Below are positions 7,670 through 16,302 of a stretch of DNA of 64,000 bases, piece after piece. Both the position numbers and the translations under genes were made by a program. Source of the stretch: DAIPKP01 sp964539095 (GTDB lineage: Bacteria; Synergistota; Synergistia; Synergistales; Aminiphilaceae); contig CAZIFL010000003.1 in NCBI GenBank assembly GCA_964539095.1, positions 62,001-126,000 on the forward strand. The letters run 5' to 3'. The notes below the pieces were generated by a model, which saw only the letters and a program-made list of their open reading frames with translations, was not told where the DNA came from and did no database searches. The first letter of the stretch is position 1; the number at the start of each line of letters is the position of its first letter.

Positions 7670-9120
7670 TTGTATTTATCCTTTGGGAGAATTCGGTATC
7701 CCCGGGTCTCCTTGGTGATCCAGATAAGATAATCCTTTACAAAGGCCTCCTGCAACCCCGTATGCGAGAGTCCCTTGCTATCCTTTAAGGATGCGTAGGT
7801 GTCCTTGAGTTCACGATCTTCGTCGGCATCCCACCGCATAAGGGCGAAGGCGTGGGCCACCGTCTGGGGCACCGATCGCGACGGTACCAGCGGAAAGAGG
7901 AGGGAGTGTTCCTCCCAGTCGTAAATGCCATCTCCCTTCCCGGGGACGAGGCATATCCTGGGATATCCCCGGGCGCGAAGCCGGACAGTGCGAAAGATCT
8001 CCGGATCCAGAGCGGGCATCTCCCTCAGGTGGGCATCCAGAGCCTCCAGAGAGAGAATCTCCTGAGGGATTCCCTGAAAAAAGGGGGAGGGGACGAGACG
8101 GCTTCGCCGGGCAGACATCTCGGAAAAAGAACGAACCTGCTTGATCTTCTCCTGAATCTCCATACGCAGCTCCGGCCCCCCCTTCCCCTTATACTTGGCA
8201 GCATAGCGCTTACGCTTATCCGCATCCTTGGCATGCTCTTCCCGGATGGAGACCGCCAGATCCTTAGCCTCCTCCACTCGTTCTGTGATGGCAAGAAGCT
8301 CGTCAAGAATGGTAAGAAGATGTTCCCGCTCTGCCAAAGCCTCCCGAAGAAGCTCCAGCCACTTGGCGTAATCCTCCCGGGCCTTCTCGTAAAGGGCCGT
8401 GCCCTCGCGCATGTCGATCTGTATTCGATCCTGAGCGTAGCGAAAAACCTGAGTGCGGAGCGTTACCTCCGTACGGGGAAGGAGCTTTTCTTCTAGGCAC
8501 TTCAGCATTTTTTCGCCCTTTTCGGCGTGGTGCGGTTCGTTCAGATTCTGGAGCAGAATGTGCTGCAACGCCTGGCGGCGCTTCTGAAGCTTCTCCACAG
8601 CCTCCTCGGCATTCTTGATCTTGGCCTCCCGGGGGCAATCCACCGAGCAGGCAGGAAGAGGGCGATTGAAATAGCAGGAGTGGAGATCTTTTATGTAATC
8701 CGTGAGTAGGTAGTACTGATAGCGGCTCAGCGGAGCCCTCTCCATGCTCTTTCGCAGAAAAAGTTCCGGCTCTGCCGAGGAGAGCTGAGGGGCCAGATAG
8801 CCGTAGTTGACCAGCAGGCCATCGGCGGTGGAAAAAGATGGGTTTGCCTTTGCCTCTTCATCCACCCTCTGCATGCGATAATTACAGACTCCCAGAAGAA
8901 TAGTCCAGTAGGAGGTCCGGAGCTTCTCATTCAGTTCGCGCAAAGCCTTTCGATCCTCGGGATCTGTAGAATCTCCGGGGATCTTCTGATGCTCCTCCAG
9001 AAGTCCCTTAGCCTCTCGCAGGGAATCAAGAAGATCCTGGGGGAGTTCCGCTCCGAGATACTCCGTAAGAGGAGAATTTTGTTCGGAATTTTGACAGCTT
9101 TCTGCGGGTTTTTGTGTCAT
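7630..9120 (-). CDS. Hypothetical cytoplasmic protein, helical/coiled-coil, overlaps EEP gene
   Basis: About 496 residues from the ATG at 9120. I do not recognise the family. No signal peptide or membrane segment. The middle (about 140-340) is rich in Glu, Lys, Arg and Leu and probably helical or coiled-coil (EEAVEKLQKRRQALQHILLQ). Near residue 155 there are Cys residues in DLHSCYFNRPLPACSVDCP, a possible metal site. The C-terminal third is more globular (YPRICLVPGKGDGIYDW) and ends KYKWFKWQIAREHSF. The start is uncertain: no good Shine-Dalgarno precedes ATG 9120, and in-frame options exist at 9189 (ATG, AGGAGA immediately upstream) and 9216 (TTG). Co-transcribed with the overlapping EEP gene, so the pair may act together. 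Confidence 0.7.
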   Translation of the reverse strand: MTQKPAESCQNSEQNSPLTEYLGAELPQDLLDSLREAKGLLEEHQKIPGDSTDPEDRKALRELNEKLRTSYWTILLGVCNYRMQRVDEEAKANPSFSTADGLLVNYGYLAPQLSSAEPELFLRKSMERAPLSRYQYYLLTDYIKDLHSCYFNRPLPACSVDCPREAKIKNAEEAVEKLQKRRQALQHILLQNLNEPHHAEKGEKMLKCLEEKLLPRTEVTLRTQVFRYAQDRIQIDMREGTALYEKAREDYAKWLELLREALAEREHLLTILDELLAITERVEEAKDLAVSIREEHAKDADKRKRYAAKYKGKGGPELRMEIQEKIKQVRSFSEMSARRSRLVPSPFFQGIPQEILSLEALDAHLREMPALDPEIFRTVRLRARGYPRICLVPGKGDGIYDWEEHSLLFPLVPSRSVPQTVAHAFALMRWDADEDRELKDTYASLKDSKGLSHTGLQEAFVKDYLIWITKETRGYRILPKDKYKWFKWQIAREHSF

Positions 9121-9528
9121 AATTAGGAGGAGGCCCTTTCTGTAGTGTTTCGAACCATCAATAAACAAACCTGAAACCTGAAAAAACATTCTCCTATTAT
9201 AGGGCCTTGCAGTCAAAAGACAATACGATCATGTTCCTGCAAAAAGAGGAAAAAATGCTCTCAAATAATCAGGATAAGTCAACAATGCAATACAAATATC
9301 TTCGATATATTTTGTGGTATACTGCAATAAGCGTACTGGCTTTTTTCGGAAAATAGATTGGATGGTAAAGGAGGGGTGCCCGGAGATAGTGAGGAAAAGT
9401 ATAGGAGCAGCAGGTGGTTGGTTGGTTTGTGGCGTTGGAGAAAAAGGGAAATTCAGAGTTTGTCGGGAAGAATCCTATCCGTTCCCGACAGAAAAAAGCA
9501 CCTTATGTATGAAAAGGAGGTATTTTCC
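9121..9528. promoter_or_regulatory. 408-bp divergent intergenic region with candidate promoter for the DUF3798 operon
   Basis: Separates the minus-strand hypothetical gene from the plus-strand importer operon. An extended -10 element TGG-TATACT (-10 at 9318-9323) lies about 200 bp before the importer start; no good -35 was found, as is common for extended -10 promoters. The region just upstream is AT-rich. The leader from about 9330 to 9528 is long and holds no ORF with a ribosome site that I trust. No recognised riboswitch. Confidence 0.4.
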
Positions 9529-10662
9529 TTGTTTAAGAAATCCGTAGCTATTTTGTTGTCCGTCGTTTTTGCAGTGGTACTCTGTGGTATGGCCTTCGCA
9601 GGCCCCGCCAAGGTGGGTATCATGACCGGCACCACCTCCCAGGGAGAAGAGGAGTATCAGGCAGCCCAGGAGATGATAAAAAAGTACGGCGAGGATAGAA
9701 TCATCCACGTAACCTATCCCGACAAGTTCATGGACGAGCAGGAGACCACCATCCAGCAGATTATGAGCATGGCGGCAGATCCTGACGTGAAGGCCATCGT
9801 GCTGGTGCAGGGAGTCCCCGGCACCGCCGCCGCCATCGACAAGGTCAAGGAAATTCGTCCCGACATGTTCTTCATCAACATCGTCCCTCACGAAGATCCC
9901 ATTCTCTCCGCCCAGAAGGCGGACATCGTGCTTGAGACCGACAACCCCGCCCGGGGTATCACTATCGTCGCTCTTGCCGAGAAGATGGGTGCCAAGACAT
10001 TCTGCCACATCTCCTTCCCCCGTCATATGTCCTATGAGCTGCTCTCCCAGCGACGGGACATCATGAAGGAAGAGTGCGAGAAGCGCGGTATCGAGTGGGT
10101 CTTCATCAACGCTCCCGATCCCACGGGAGACGCCGGTATTGCCGGAGCCCAGCAGTTTATCCTTGAGGACGTACCCCGCCAGGTAGAGAAGTACGGCGTG
10201 GACACCGCCTTCTTCTCCACCAACTGCGGCATGCAGGAGCCCCTTATCAAATCCGTACTCAATACCGGAGCCATCTATCCTGAGCAGTGCTGCCCCAGCC
10301 CCTACCACGCCCTTCCCGGTGCTCTCGGCATCGAGATCCCCGAAGGTAAGGCCGGCGACATCGAGTTCATCCACCAGGCCATCGAAGAGAAGATCGTAGC
10401 TGGCGGCGGCGCTGGCCGTTTCGCCACCTGGATCGTCCCCGCCAACATGGCCTTTGCCTATGCTGCCACCGACTACGCCTTTGACATCGGCGACGGCAAG
10501 GTGCAGGGCTTCGATCGGGCTCACATGGATGCGCTTCTTATGGGGCACCTCGGCGGCGAAGTTCGGATCTCTACCTACGAAAAGGGCGAGGAGAAGGCCG
10601 ATAACTTTATCCTCGTGGTGGGCGAATCCATCATCTACGGAGCCGACAAGGCTGAGAAGTAG
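9529..10662 (+). CDS. DUF3798 periplasmic substrate-binding-like protein
   Basis: A 377-residue exported protein. The start is TTG at 9529: it has AAAAGGAGG (9512-9520) at ideal spacing and gives a proper signal peptide (FKKSVAILLSVVFAVVLCGMAFA). Upstream in-frame starts as far as 9358 lack this. The mature part begins GPAKVGIMTGTTSQGEEEYQ and carries the DUF3798 pattern: VTYPDKFMDEQETTIQQI, HISFPRHMSYE and a Cys pair in PEQCCPSPYH. The fold resembles a type I periplasmic binding protein. A terminator-like hairpin and then an ATPase and two permeases follow, so it is very probably the solute receptor of an ABC importer. The ligand is unknown. Confidence 0.87.
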   Translation: MFKKSVAILLSVVFAVVLCGMAFAGPAKVGIMTGTTSQGEEEYQAAQEMIKKYGEDRIIHVTYPDKFMDEQETTIQQIMSMAADPDVKAIVLVQGVPGTAAAIDKVKEIRPDMFFINIVPHEDPILSAQKADIVLETDNPARGITIVALAEKMGAKTFCHISFPRHMSYELLSQRRDIMKEECEKRGIEWVFINAPDPTGDAGIAGAQQFILEDVPRQVEKYGVDTAFFSTNCGMQEPLIKSVLNTGAIYPEQCCPSPYHALPGALGIEIPEGKAGDIEFIHQAIEEKIVAGGGAGRFATWIVPANMAFAYAATDYAFDIGDGKVQGFDRAHMDALLMGHLGGEVRISTYEKGEEKADNFILVVGESIIYGADKAEK

Positions 10663-10721
10663 ACATTAGTGCATTATTATCTGCTTGTCCGTAGAAACTA
10701 TACGCGCAGGTGAAGAGGCCC

Positions 10722-10758
10722 AGGGCCGCCTCGGCAGGGGCGGCCCTGAACCTTTTTT
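10722..10758 (+). terminator. Attenuator-like hairpin between receptor and ATPase genes
   Basis: Arms AGGGCCGCC (10722-10730) and GGCGGCCCT (10739-10747) pair perfectly, followed after 5 nt by six T residues (10753-10758). It sits inside the importer operon, so it probably gives partial termination and higher receptor expression than transporter expression, and may also protect the upstream mRNA end. Confidence 0.72.
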
Positions 10759-10775
10759 GAGGGAGGGATCTATCG

Positions 10776-12374
10776 TTGCCGGAGAATCGCCTTGAAATGC
10801 GTAACGTGGTAAAAGAGTACTTTGGCAACAGGGTGCTGAAAGGGGTCAACCTTACCGTAGGAGCCGGGGAAATCCATTCTCTGGTGGGTGAAAACGGTGC
10901 GGGGAAATCTACCCTGATGAACATCTTGTTTGGCATGCCGGTGATCCATAACACCGGTGGTTTTGAAGGAGAGCTTCTCTTTGATGGGGAACCCGTGGTT
11001 ATTCAGTCTCCCCAGCACGCCATGGATCTTGGCATCGGCATGGTGCATCAGGAATTCATGCTTCTCCCGGGATTCAGCATCACCGAGAACATCAAGCTCA
11101 ATCGAGAGATAACCTCAAAGACTCTGGCAAGCCGGCTGTTTGGGAGTAAGCTCGAAAAGCTCGACATGCCCGCCATGCGGAGGGATGCCCGGGATTCCCT
11201 CAACCGCCTCGACATGGGGCTGGACGAGATGCTCCCCGTAGCGGGGCTCCCCGTGGGGTACATGCAGTTCGTGGAGATCGCCCGGGAGCTGGATAAGAAA
11301 AACCTCAAACTCCTGGTTCTGGATGAACCGACAGCGGTGCTCACGGAGTCCGAGGCGGATCGGCTTCTTGCGGCCATGAAGCGCCTGGCGGATCAGGGGA
11401 TCTCTATTCTCTTCATCACCCATCGGCTTGACGAAGTGCTTACGGTCTCTCACAACATTACGGTGCTTCGGGATGGCGAACAGGTGGCAAACCTTCCCAC
11501 CTCCGAGGCTTCGGTGGAGAGACTGGCAGAACTCATGGTGGGGCGCAAGATCGACATGAGCGCGCGCGATCACGCCAAGGAAGAGTCGGTGGAGAAGGCA
11601 GAAACCCTCCTTCGCATGGAAAATCTCTGGGTGCATATGCCCGGCGAAGAGGTAAAGGGAGTCTCTCTGGAGGTTCGCAAGGGAGAGATCCTCGGCCTTG
11701 GAGGGCTGGCAGGGCACGGCAAGATCGGTATTGCCAACGGTATCATGGGGCTCTCTCCCGCCACCGGAAAGCTGTACAAGGGGGGGGCGCAGATCTCCCT
11801 CAACGATCCCGTCTCTGCCCTTAACGGCGGCATGGCTTTCGTATCGGAAGACCGTCGTGGTCTCGGGTTGCTGCTGGATCAGTCTATCGAGCTGAACATC
11901 GTGGTGCAGGCCATGCAGAGCCAGAACAAATTCCTCAAGGGCTCCCTCTTCAAAATGATGGACTCCAAAAAAGTGCGGGAGCATGCTCTCAAGATGATCG
12001 AAGATCTCGACATCCGCTGCACCGGGCCGGAACAGCTTTCGCGGCGTCTCTCCGGAGGAAATCAGCAGAAGGTCTGTATCGCCAAGGCCCTTACTCTGAA
12101 TCCGGATGTCCTCTTCGTCTCCGAGCCCACCCGGGGGATCGACGTGGGGGCCAAGAAGATCGTGCTTGATCTCCTGGTGCACCTCAATCGAGAGTACGGA
12201 GTGACCATCGTCATGACCTCTTCGGAGCTTGCTGAGCTTCGAACCATCTCCGACCGCATCGCCATCATCTATGAAGGCAAGCTGGAGGGGATTCTCCCCC
12301 CCGATGCGAGCGACAAGGATTTCGGGCTTCTCATGGCAGGAGAGGCTACACATCACCGAAAGGAGGCGTCCTGA
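10776..12374 (+). CDS. ABC importer ATPase with two nucleotide-binding domains (RbsA/MglA/NupO type)
   Basis: A 532-residue cytoplasmic ATPase with two fused ABC domains. The first has Walker A GENGAGKST (near 40), a degenerate signature (LPVGYMQFVEIAREL) and Walker B LLVLDEPTAVL. The second has a degenerate Walker A region (LGGLAGHGKIGIANGI), signature LSGGNQQKVCIAKAL and FVSEPTRGIDVGAK. One competent and one degenerate site is normal in sugar and nucleoside carbohydrate-uptake-type-2 ATPases. Start is TTG at 10776 behind GAGGGAGGG. Its stop overlaps the next start (TGATG). It energises the two permeases that follow, presumably for the DUF3798 receptor's ligand. Confidence 0.92.
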   Translation: MPENRLEMRNVVKEYFGNRVLKGVNLTVGAGEIHSLVGENGAGKSTLMNILFGMPVIHNTGGFEGELLFDGEPVVIQSPQHAMDLGIGMVHQEFMLLPGFSITENIKLNREITSKTLASRLFGSKLEKLDMPAMRRDARDSLNRLDMGLDEMLPVAGLPVGYMQFVEIARELDKKNLKLLVLDEPTAVLTESEADRLLAAMKRLADQGISILFITHRLDEVLTVSHNITVLRDGEQVANLPTSEASVERLAELMVGRKIDMSARDHAKEESVEKAETLLRMENLWVHMPGEEVKGVSLEVRKGEILGLGGLAGHGKIGIANGIMGLSPATGKLYKGGAQISLNDPVSALNGGMAFVSEDRRGLGLLLDQSIELNIVVQAMQSQNKFLKGSLFKMMDSKKVREHALKMIEDLDIRCTGPEQLSRRLSGGNQQKVCIAKALTLNPDVLFVSEPTRGIDVGAKKIVLDLLVHLNREYGVTIVMTSSELAELRTISDRIAIIYEGKLEGILPPDASDKDFGLLMAGEATHHRKEAS

Positions 12375-13453
12375 TGGCGGCCATAGAAAAGAGCCGGGAG
12401 TCACTTGGAGATCGTCTCCAGGAAATGATACGCGATTTCGGTGTGCCCCGACTGATCATCCTCATCTTCCTGGGAATCCTCATTGTCTCCGCTCACTTCC
12501 TTAATCTTCCCATGGGGCAGATCCTCAGCAGCATTCTCACCCGGTTTGGTATGAACGGGGTGCTGGTGCTCGCCATGATCCCCTCCATCCAGTGCGGCAC
12601 AGGGCCTAACTTTGCCCTCCCCCTGGGGGTTACCTGCGGCATCGTGGCGGCCACCTTGAGCATCGAGCTGGATCTTATAGGCTTTCAGGCCTTCTTCTTT
12701 GCCCTTATGGTGGCCATCCCCCTGGGTGCTCTCACGGGGTACTTCTACGGCCTTCTCCTCAACAAGGTAAAGGGGCAGGAGCTTACGGTGGGCACCTACT
12801 TCGGTTTTTCCATCGTCTCTCTCATGTGTATCTTCTGGACCCTGGTGCCCTTCAAGAGCCCCGAGATGATCTGGCCCTACGGAGGCTCCGGCCTTCGGGT
12901 AACCATCTCTCTTCAGGATCGGTTCGACAAGGTGCTGGACAGCTTCCTCTCCTTCCAGATCGGAGATGTAACGGTTCCCACGGGGTTGCTGCTCTTTTTT
13001 GGATTCCTCTGCCTTCTCATCTGGCTCTTTAATCGTTCCAAAACCGGGATCGCCATGCTTACGGTGGGGAACAATCCCCGCTTTGCAGAATCCTCGGGAT
13101 TGAACGTCAATAAGTATCGGGTCGTCGGATCGGTGCTCTCCAACGCCCTGGCTGCGGTGGGAATCGTGGTCTATGCCCAGAGCTTCGGCTTTCTTCAGCT
13201 CTACATGGCTCCCCTCTTCATGGCCTTCTTTGCGGTGGCCTCCATCCTCATCGGAGGGGCTACCCTGCGGCGGGCCACGGTATGGCACGCCGTCATCGGC
13301 TGCTTCCTCTTTCAGTCCGTCCTGGTGGTCTCCATGCCGGTGGCAAACGTAGTGGTGGCGGATAATCTCGCCGAGGTGGTGCGCATCATCATCAGCAACG
13401 GGATTATCCTCTACGCTCTGACACGGAGAGAAGCGGGGGTTGACGTACGGTGA
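12374..13453 (+). CDS. ABC importer permease 1 (DUF3798 system)
   Basis: A 359-residue integral membrane protein of the BPD_transp_2 (RbsC/NupP/Q) type. Hydrophobic helices start near residue 30 (LIILIFLGILIVSAHFL) and recur throughout. Family-like segments include GPNFALPLGVTCGIVAATLSIE, GALTGYFYGLLLNKVKGQEL and the C-terminal ASILIGGATLRRATVWHAVIG. The ATG overlaps the ATPase stop. It is longer than RbsC, with an inserted loop around residues 155-195. It forms a heterodimeric channel with the next gene product. Substrate unknown. Confidence 0.88.
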   Translation: MAAIEKSRESLGDRLQEMIRDFGVPRLIILIFLGILIVSAHFLNLPMGQILSSILTRFGMNGVLVLAMIPSIQCGTGPNFALPLGVTCGIVAATLSIELDLIGFQAFFFALMVAIPLGALTGYFYGLLLNKVKGQELTVGTYFGFSIVSLMCIFWTLVPFKSPEMIWPYGGSGLRVTISLQDRFDKVLDSFLSFQIGDVTVPTGLLLFFGFLCLLIWLFNRSKTGIAMLTVGNNPRFAESSGLNVNKYRVVGSVLSNALAAVGIVVYAQSFGFLQLYMAPLFMAFFAVASILIGGATLRRATVWHAVIGCFLFQSVLVVSMPVANVVVADNLAEVVRIIISNGIILYALTRREAGVDVR

Positions 13454-14631
13454 CGGATAAATCCATACTCGAACAGAACATTAACGGCAACGGAAAACCC
13501 GAACTGCCGGTACGACGGCAAGATTTTGAAATGGGAGAGTTCCTGCAGCGGAACGTGGTGCCCATCTTCTTCCTCATCATCTGTATCTTCGGAGGGTATC
13601 ACAGCGGACTTCCTCTTCCCTTTCTGGTCAACGAGATTATCACCCGGATGGCGCGAAACTCCTTCCTTGTCATCTCCCTCATCATCCCCATTCTTGCTGG
13701 GATGGGGCTGAACTTTGGCATCGTTCTGGGGGCCATGGCGGGGCAGTTCGCCTATGTTATTACGGTAAATCTCGGCATGGCGGGGCTCTCGGGGTTCCTC
13801 TGGACCGCTGTCCTCTGCCTTCCCATGGCGGTAGTCTTCGGATGGCTCACGGGGATGCTCTTCAACAACGCCAAGGGCAAAGAGATGATTACCGGTATCA
13901 TTCTGGGATTCTTCGCCAACGGAGTATACCAGTTTGTCTGCCTCTATCTGGTGGGGACATTCATCCCCGTGCCGGTAAAATCCATGCTCCTCTCCACCGG
14001 GGTCGGCCTGCGGAATACCATCGACATCAAACCCATGCACTATGCCCTGGATAACCTCTGGAAGATACGCTTCAAAATCCCCGGAGTAATCTTCCCCATC
14101 ATCATACCCATGGTGACCATTCTCGTGGTGCTGCTTCTCTGTGTACTTCTGCACTACCTCTTCAAGACAAAGCTCGGTCAGGATTTCCGTGCGGTGGGGC
14201 AGGATCGGCACATCGCAGCGGTAGCGGGAATCAAGGTGGATAGGGTGCGCATCCTGGCGGTGGTCTTCTCCACCGTTCTTGCAGGATGGGGACAGGTCAT
14301 CTTCCTTCAAAATCTGGGAAATATCAATACCTACGGCAGCCACGTTCAGGTGGGAACCTTTGCGGTGGCGGCCATCCTCATCGGGGGTGCCTCGGTATCC
14401 AAGGCCACCATCGGTCAGGCCCTTCTCGGAACACTGCTCTTTCACACCATGTTCATCGTCTCCCCCCTGGCGGGAAAGAACCTCATGGGGAACGCCCAGA
14501 TAGGGGAGTACTTCCGAGTCTTCGTAACCTACGGGGTTATCGGCCTTGCCCTGGCACTGCACGCATGGCAGAGCCGAGCCCGGGCTAAAAAACTTCAGCG
14601 CGATGCAGAAGACGCGGCCCTGGGGCAATAG
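13450..14631 (+). CDS. ABC importer permease 2 (DUF3798 system)
   Basis: A 393-residue membrane protein, second half of the channel. It starts at GTG 13450, overlapping the previous stop (GTGA), with a polar 35-residue leader before the first helix (VPIFFLIICIFGG). Motifs match its partner: GMGLNFGIVLGAMAGQFAYV, GWLTGMLFNNAKGKEMITGIILGFFANG and AAILIGGASVSKATIGQALLG. The two permeases are paralogues. Last gene of the operon, followed by a strong terminator. Confidence 0.88.
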   Translation: MTDKSILEQNINGNGKPELPVRRQDFEMGEFLQRNVVPIFFLIICIFGGYHSGLPLPFLVNEIITRMARNSFLVISLIIPILAGMGLNFGIVLGAMAGQFAYVITVNLGMAGLSGFLWTAVLCLPMAVVFGWLTGMLFNNAKGKEMITGIILGFFANGVYQFVCLYLVGTFIPVPVKSMLLSTGVGLRNTIDIKPMHYALDNLWKIRFKIPGVIFPIIIPMVTILVVLLLCVLLHYLFKTKLGQDFRAVGQDRHIAAVAGIKVDRVRILAVVFSTVLAGWGQVIFLQNLGNINTYGSHVQVGTFAVAAILIGGASVSKATIGQALLGTLLFHTMFIVSPLAGKNLMGNAQIGEYFRVFVTYGVIGLALALHAWQSRARAKKLQRDAEDAALGQ

Positions 14632-14686
14632 CCAATAGCTGGTAGCTCATTAACCAGTGAGCCTAAAGAACATATCCACCCATGGA

Positions 14687-14723
14687 ATGCCGGGGAAAGT
14701 ACATCTCTCCGGCATTTTTTTTT
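14687..14723 (+). terminator. Terminator of the DUF3798 importer operon
   Basis: Arms ATGCCGG (14687-14693) and CCGGCAT (14709-14715) with a 15-nt loop, followed by an uninterrupted run of nine T residues to 14723. Confidence 0.85.
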
Positions 14724-14781
14724 GTCCTCTTCTGGGGTATAATGGATAGATGATAAAGAAAATGTTAAAGGAGTGACAGCA

Positions 14782-15192
14782 GTGTCTATGGATTCGTATA
14801 TGGCCCGGGTGGCGACCTTTCACCAGGGATGCGATCACCCCGTGGGAACTGGTAGCCTTGGTAACCGGGATCTGGTGGAGTTGCGCCTGAAGCTCATCGA
14901 AGAAGAGGTGCGGGAGCTTCGAGAATCTCTGGAGGAATCCCCCCGAAACGATGCGGCGGTACTCAAGGAGCTTGCGGATATTCAGTACGTGCTCTCGGGC
15001 TTTGCGGTAGCCTTCGGGCTTCCTCTGCCGGAAGCCTTCGATCGGGTGCATGCCTCAAACCTTACCAAATTCGTAAACGGAGTTATGCAGAAGCGGGAGG
15101 ACGGTAAACTTTTGAAAGGCCCTCACTACACCCCCCCGGTGCTGGATGATCTGCTGGAAAAAGTGAACAAAGAGGAAAAAGAGGGGAGTTAG
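14782..15192 (+). CDS. MazG/phosphoribosyl-ATP pyrophosphohydrolase-like protein
   Basis: About 136 residues, all-alpha nucleotide pyrophosphohydrolase fold. The metal-binding pattern is visible as LKLIEEEVRELRESL and, about 35 residues on, ELADIQYVLSGFAVAFGLPL. The C-terminal FDRVHASNLTKF and GKLLKGPHYTPPVLDDLL is typical of stand-alone PRA-PH-like proteins found in phages and bacteria. GTG 14782 is the chosen start because AAAGGAG (14767-14773) lies 8 bp upstream; GTG 14773 touches the ribosome site and ATG 14788 is farther away. Probably hydrolyses a nucleoside triphosphate. It precedes thymidine kinase by 20 bp, suggesting a small nucleotide-pool operon. Confidence 0.85.
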   Translation: MSMDSYMARVATFHQGCDHPVGTGSLGNRDLVELRLKLIEEEVRELRESLEESPRNDAAVLKELADIQYVLSGFAVAFGLPLPEAFDRVHASNLTKFVNGVMQKREDGKLLKGPHYTPPVLDDLLEKVNKEEKEGS

Positions 15193-15212
15193 GGGAAAGG
15201 GGAGGAGACATT

Positions 15213-15809
15213 GTGGGAAAGCTCTACTTTCGCTATGGGGCTATGAGTTCTGGTAAAACCGCCCAGCTCATCGGGGTGGCCAAAAACTACGAAATCCAGG
15301 GAAAGCGGGTGCTCATCTTCACCGCCGCCCTGGATACGCGAATTGAGCAGAACACCGTGGCCTCACGAAACGGCCTCAAGGCTACGAGCCTCAGCTTTCA
15401 TAACGATACGGATCTCTATGCCGAAGTCTTTCGCTACATGTCCAAAGAGCTGCACTGTGTCCTCGTGGACGAGGCCCATTTTCTCTCGGGGCCTCAGGTG
15501 ATACAGCTTAGCTCCGTAGCCGATAGCCTGGGTATCCCCGTGATCTGCTTCGGCCTGAAAAACGACTTTCGGAACAAGCTCTTCGAAGGGGCGGAGTATC
15601 TATTGCTTCATGCGGATAGCCTGGAGGAGATCAAAACGGTATGTTGGTTCTGCAATCGTAAGGCAACCATGAACCTGCGCCTCGTCAAGGGGCAGCCGGT
15701 TTACGAAGGGGAACAGGTTCTCATCGGAGGCACCGAAAGCTATCTCCCGGTATGCCGCCGCTGCTACCATAACCCCCCGCTGTGGAAACTGCGGGATGGG
15801 CTGGAATAG
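15213..15809 (+). CDS. tdk: Thymidine kinase (type II)
   Basis: A 198-residue salvage enzyme that phosphorylates thymidine with ATP. Diagnostic features: P-loop GAMSSGKTAQLI (9-20), Walker B LVDEAHFLSGPQV (near 88), the flexible-loop region FRNKLFEGAEYLL, and four zinc-binding Cys in CWFCNRKA and CRRC near the C-terminus. GTG start behind GGAGGAG. Length matches bacterial Tdk. In an operon with the MazG-like gene; a terminator follows. Confidence 0.96.
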   Translation: MGKLYFRYGAMSSGKTAQLIGVAKNYEIQGKRVLIFTAALDTRIEQNTVASRNGLKATSLSFHNDTDLYAEVFRYMSKELHCVLVDEAHFLSGPQVIQLSSVADSLGIPVICFGLKNDFRNKLFEGAEYLLLHADSLEEIKTVCWFCNRKATMNLRLVKGQPVYEGEQVLIGGTESYLPVCRRCYHNPPLWKLRDGLE

Positions 15810-15892
15810 CTCTTCTCTCCGCAGGAATAAAAAACAAGACAGACAAGAGAAGTCAGAGAAGCCAAGCAAGCCAGACCGCACAAACAACACGC

Positions 15893-15921
15893 GGGAGCCC
15901 TTCGGGGCTCTCGTTTTCTTT
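15893..15921 (+). terminator. tdk terminator
   Basis: GAGCCC (15895-15900), TTCG tetraloop, GGGCTC (15905-15910), then a T-rich tail GTTTTCTTT. Confidence 0.7.
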
Positions 15922-15964
15922 GGGGCTTATAGAAGCTGCGAAAAAGCTTCCGAGGCGGAGGAGG

Positions 15965-16240
15965 CTATTCCGTTGAAGAAGCCCCCGAAGATGTTCCCGA
16001 AGAAACTTCGGAGCCCTTTTCCCTGGATTTTTCCTCTTTTTGAGAATCCTGGAACCGAGCCTCCCTAAGTGCCTTATCATAGGTCTTGCGCTGACGGAAC
16101 TCCTCTCGCTTGCCTACATTCCACTGGGAGAGAGGCGTCAGAAATCCCACCACCCGGGAAAAAATCTCACAGGGAGTTCTCTCTTTTTTTTTCTGCTGCG
16201 TTCTTTTCTGCTCTTGCTCTTGCTTTTCCTTCGGCTCCAT
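15965..16240 (-). CDS. Stand-alone NrdD C-terminal (glycyl-radical) domain protein
   Basis: A 91-residue protein whose centre, TPCEIFSRVVGFLTPLSQW followed by N-x-GK-x-EEF-x-RKTY, reproduces the extreme C-terminus of anaerobic (class III) ribonucleoside-triphosphate reductase, including the RVVGF context of the radical glycine. The catalytic barrel, ATP cone and Cys4 zinc site are absent. ATG 16240 is chosen because GGGAGGG lies 7 bp upstream; a GTG at 16273 would add 11 residues of repetitive Glu-Arg. The flanks are very polar (Lys/Gln/Glu-rich start, Ser/Gly-rich tail). Short proteins of this kind occur in anaerobes; a spare-part role like that of YfiD for pyruvate formate-lyase is possible but unproven. 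Confidence 0.72.
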   Translation of the reverse strand: MEPKEKQEQEQKRTQQKKKERTPCEIFSRVVGFLTPLSQWNVGKREEFRQRKTYDKALREARFQDSQKEEKSREKGSEVSSGTSSGASSTE

Positions 16241-16302
16241 TCGAAATCCCTCCCTCTCGCGTTCTCTTTCCACATGGTCAGCATGATCAGGGGTACATCT
16301 TC

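Noticed and set aside
9475..10548. 357-codon minus-strand frame across the DUF3798 gene
   Set aside because: Gly/Val/Leu/His-rich antisense reading of a GC-biased gene; no start signal and no domain.
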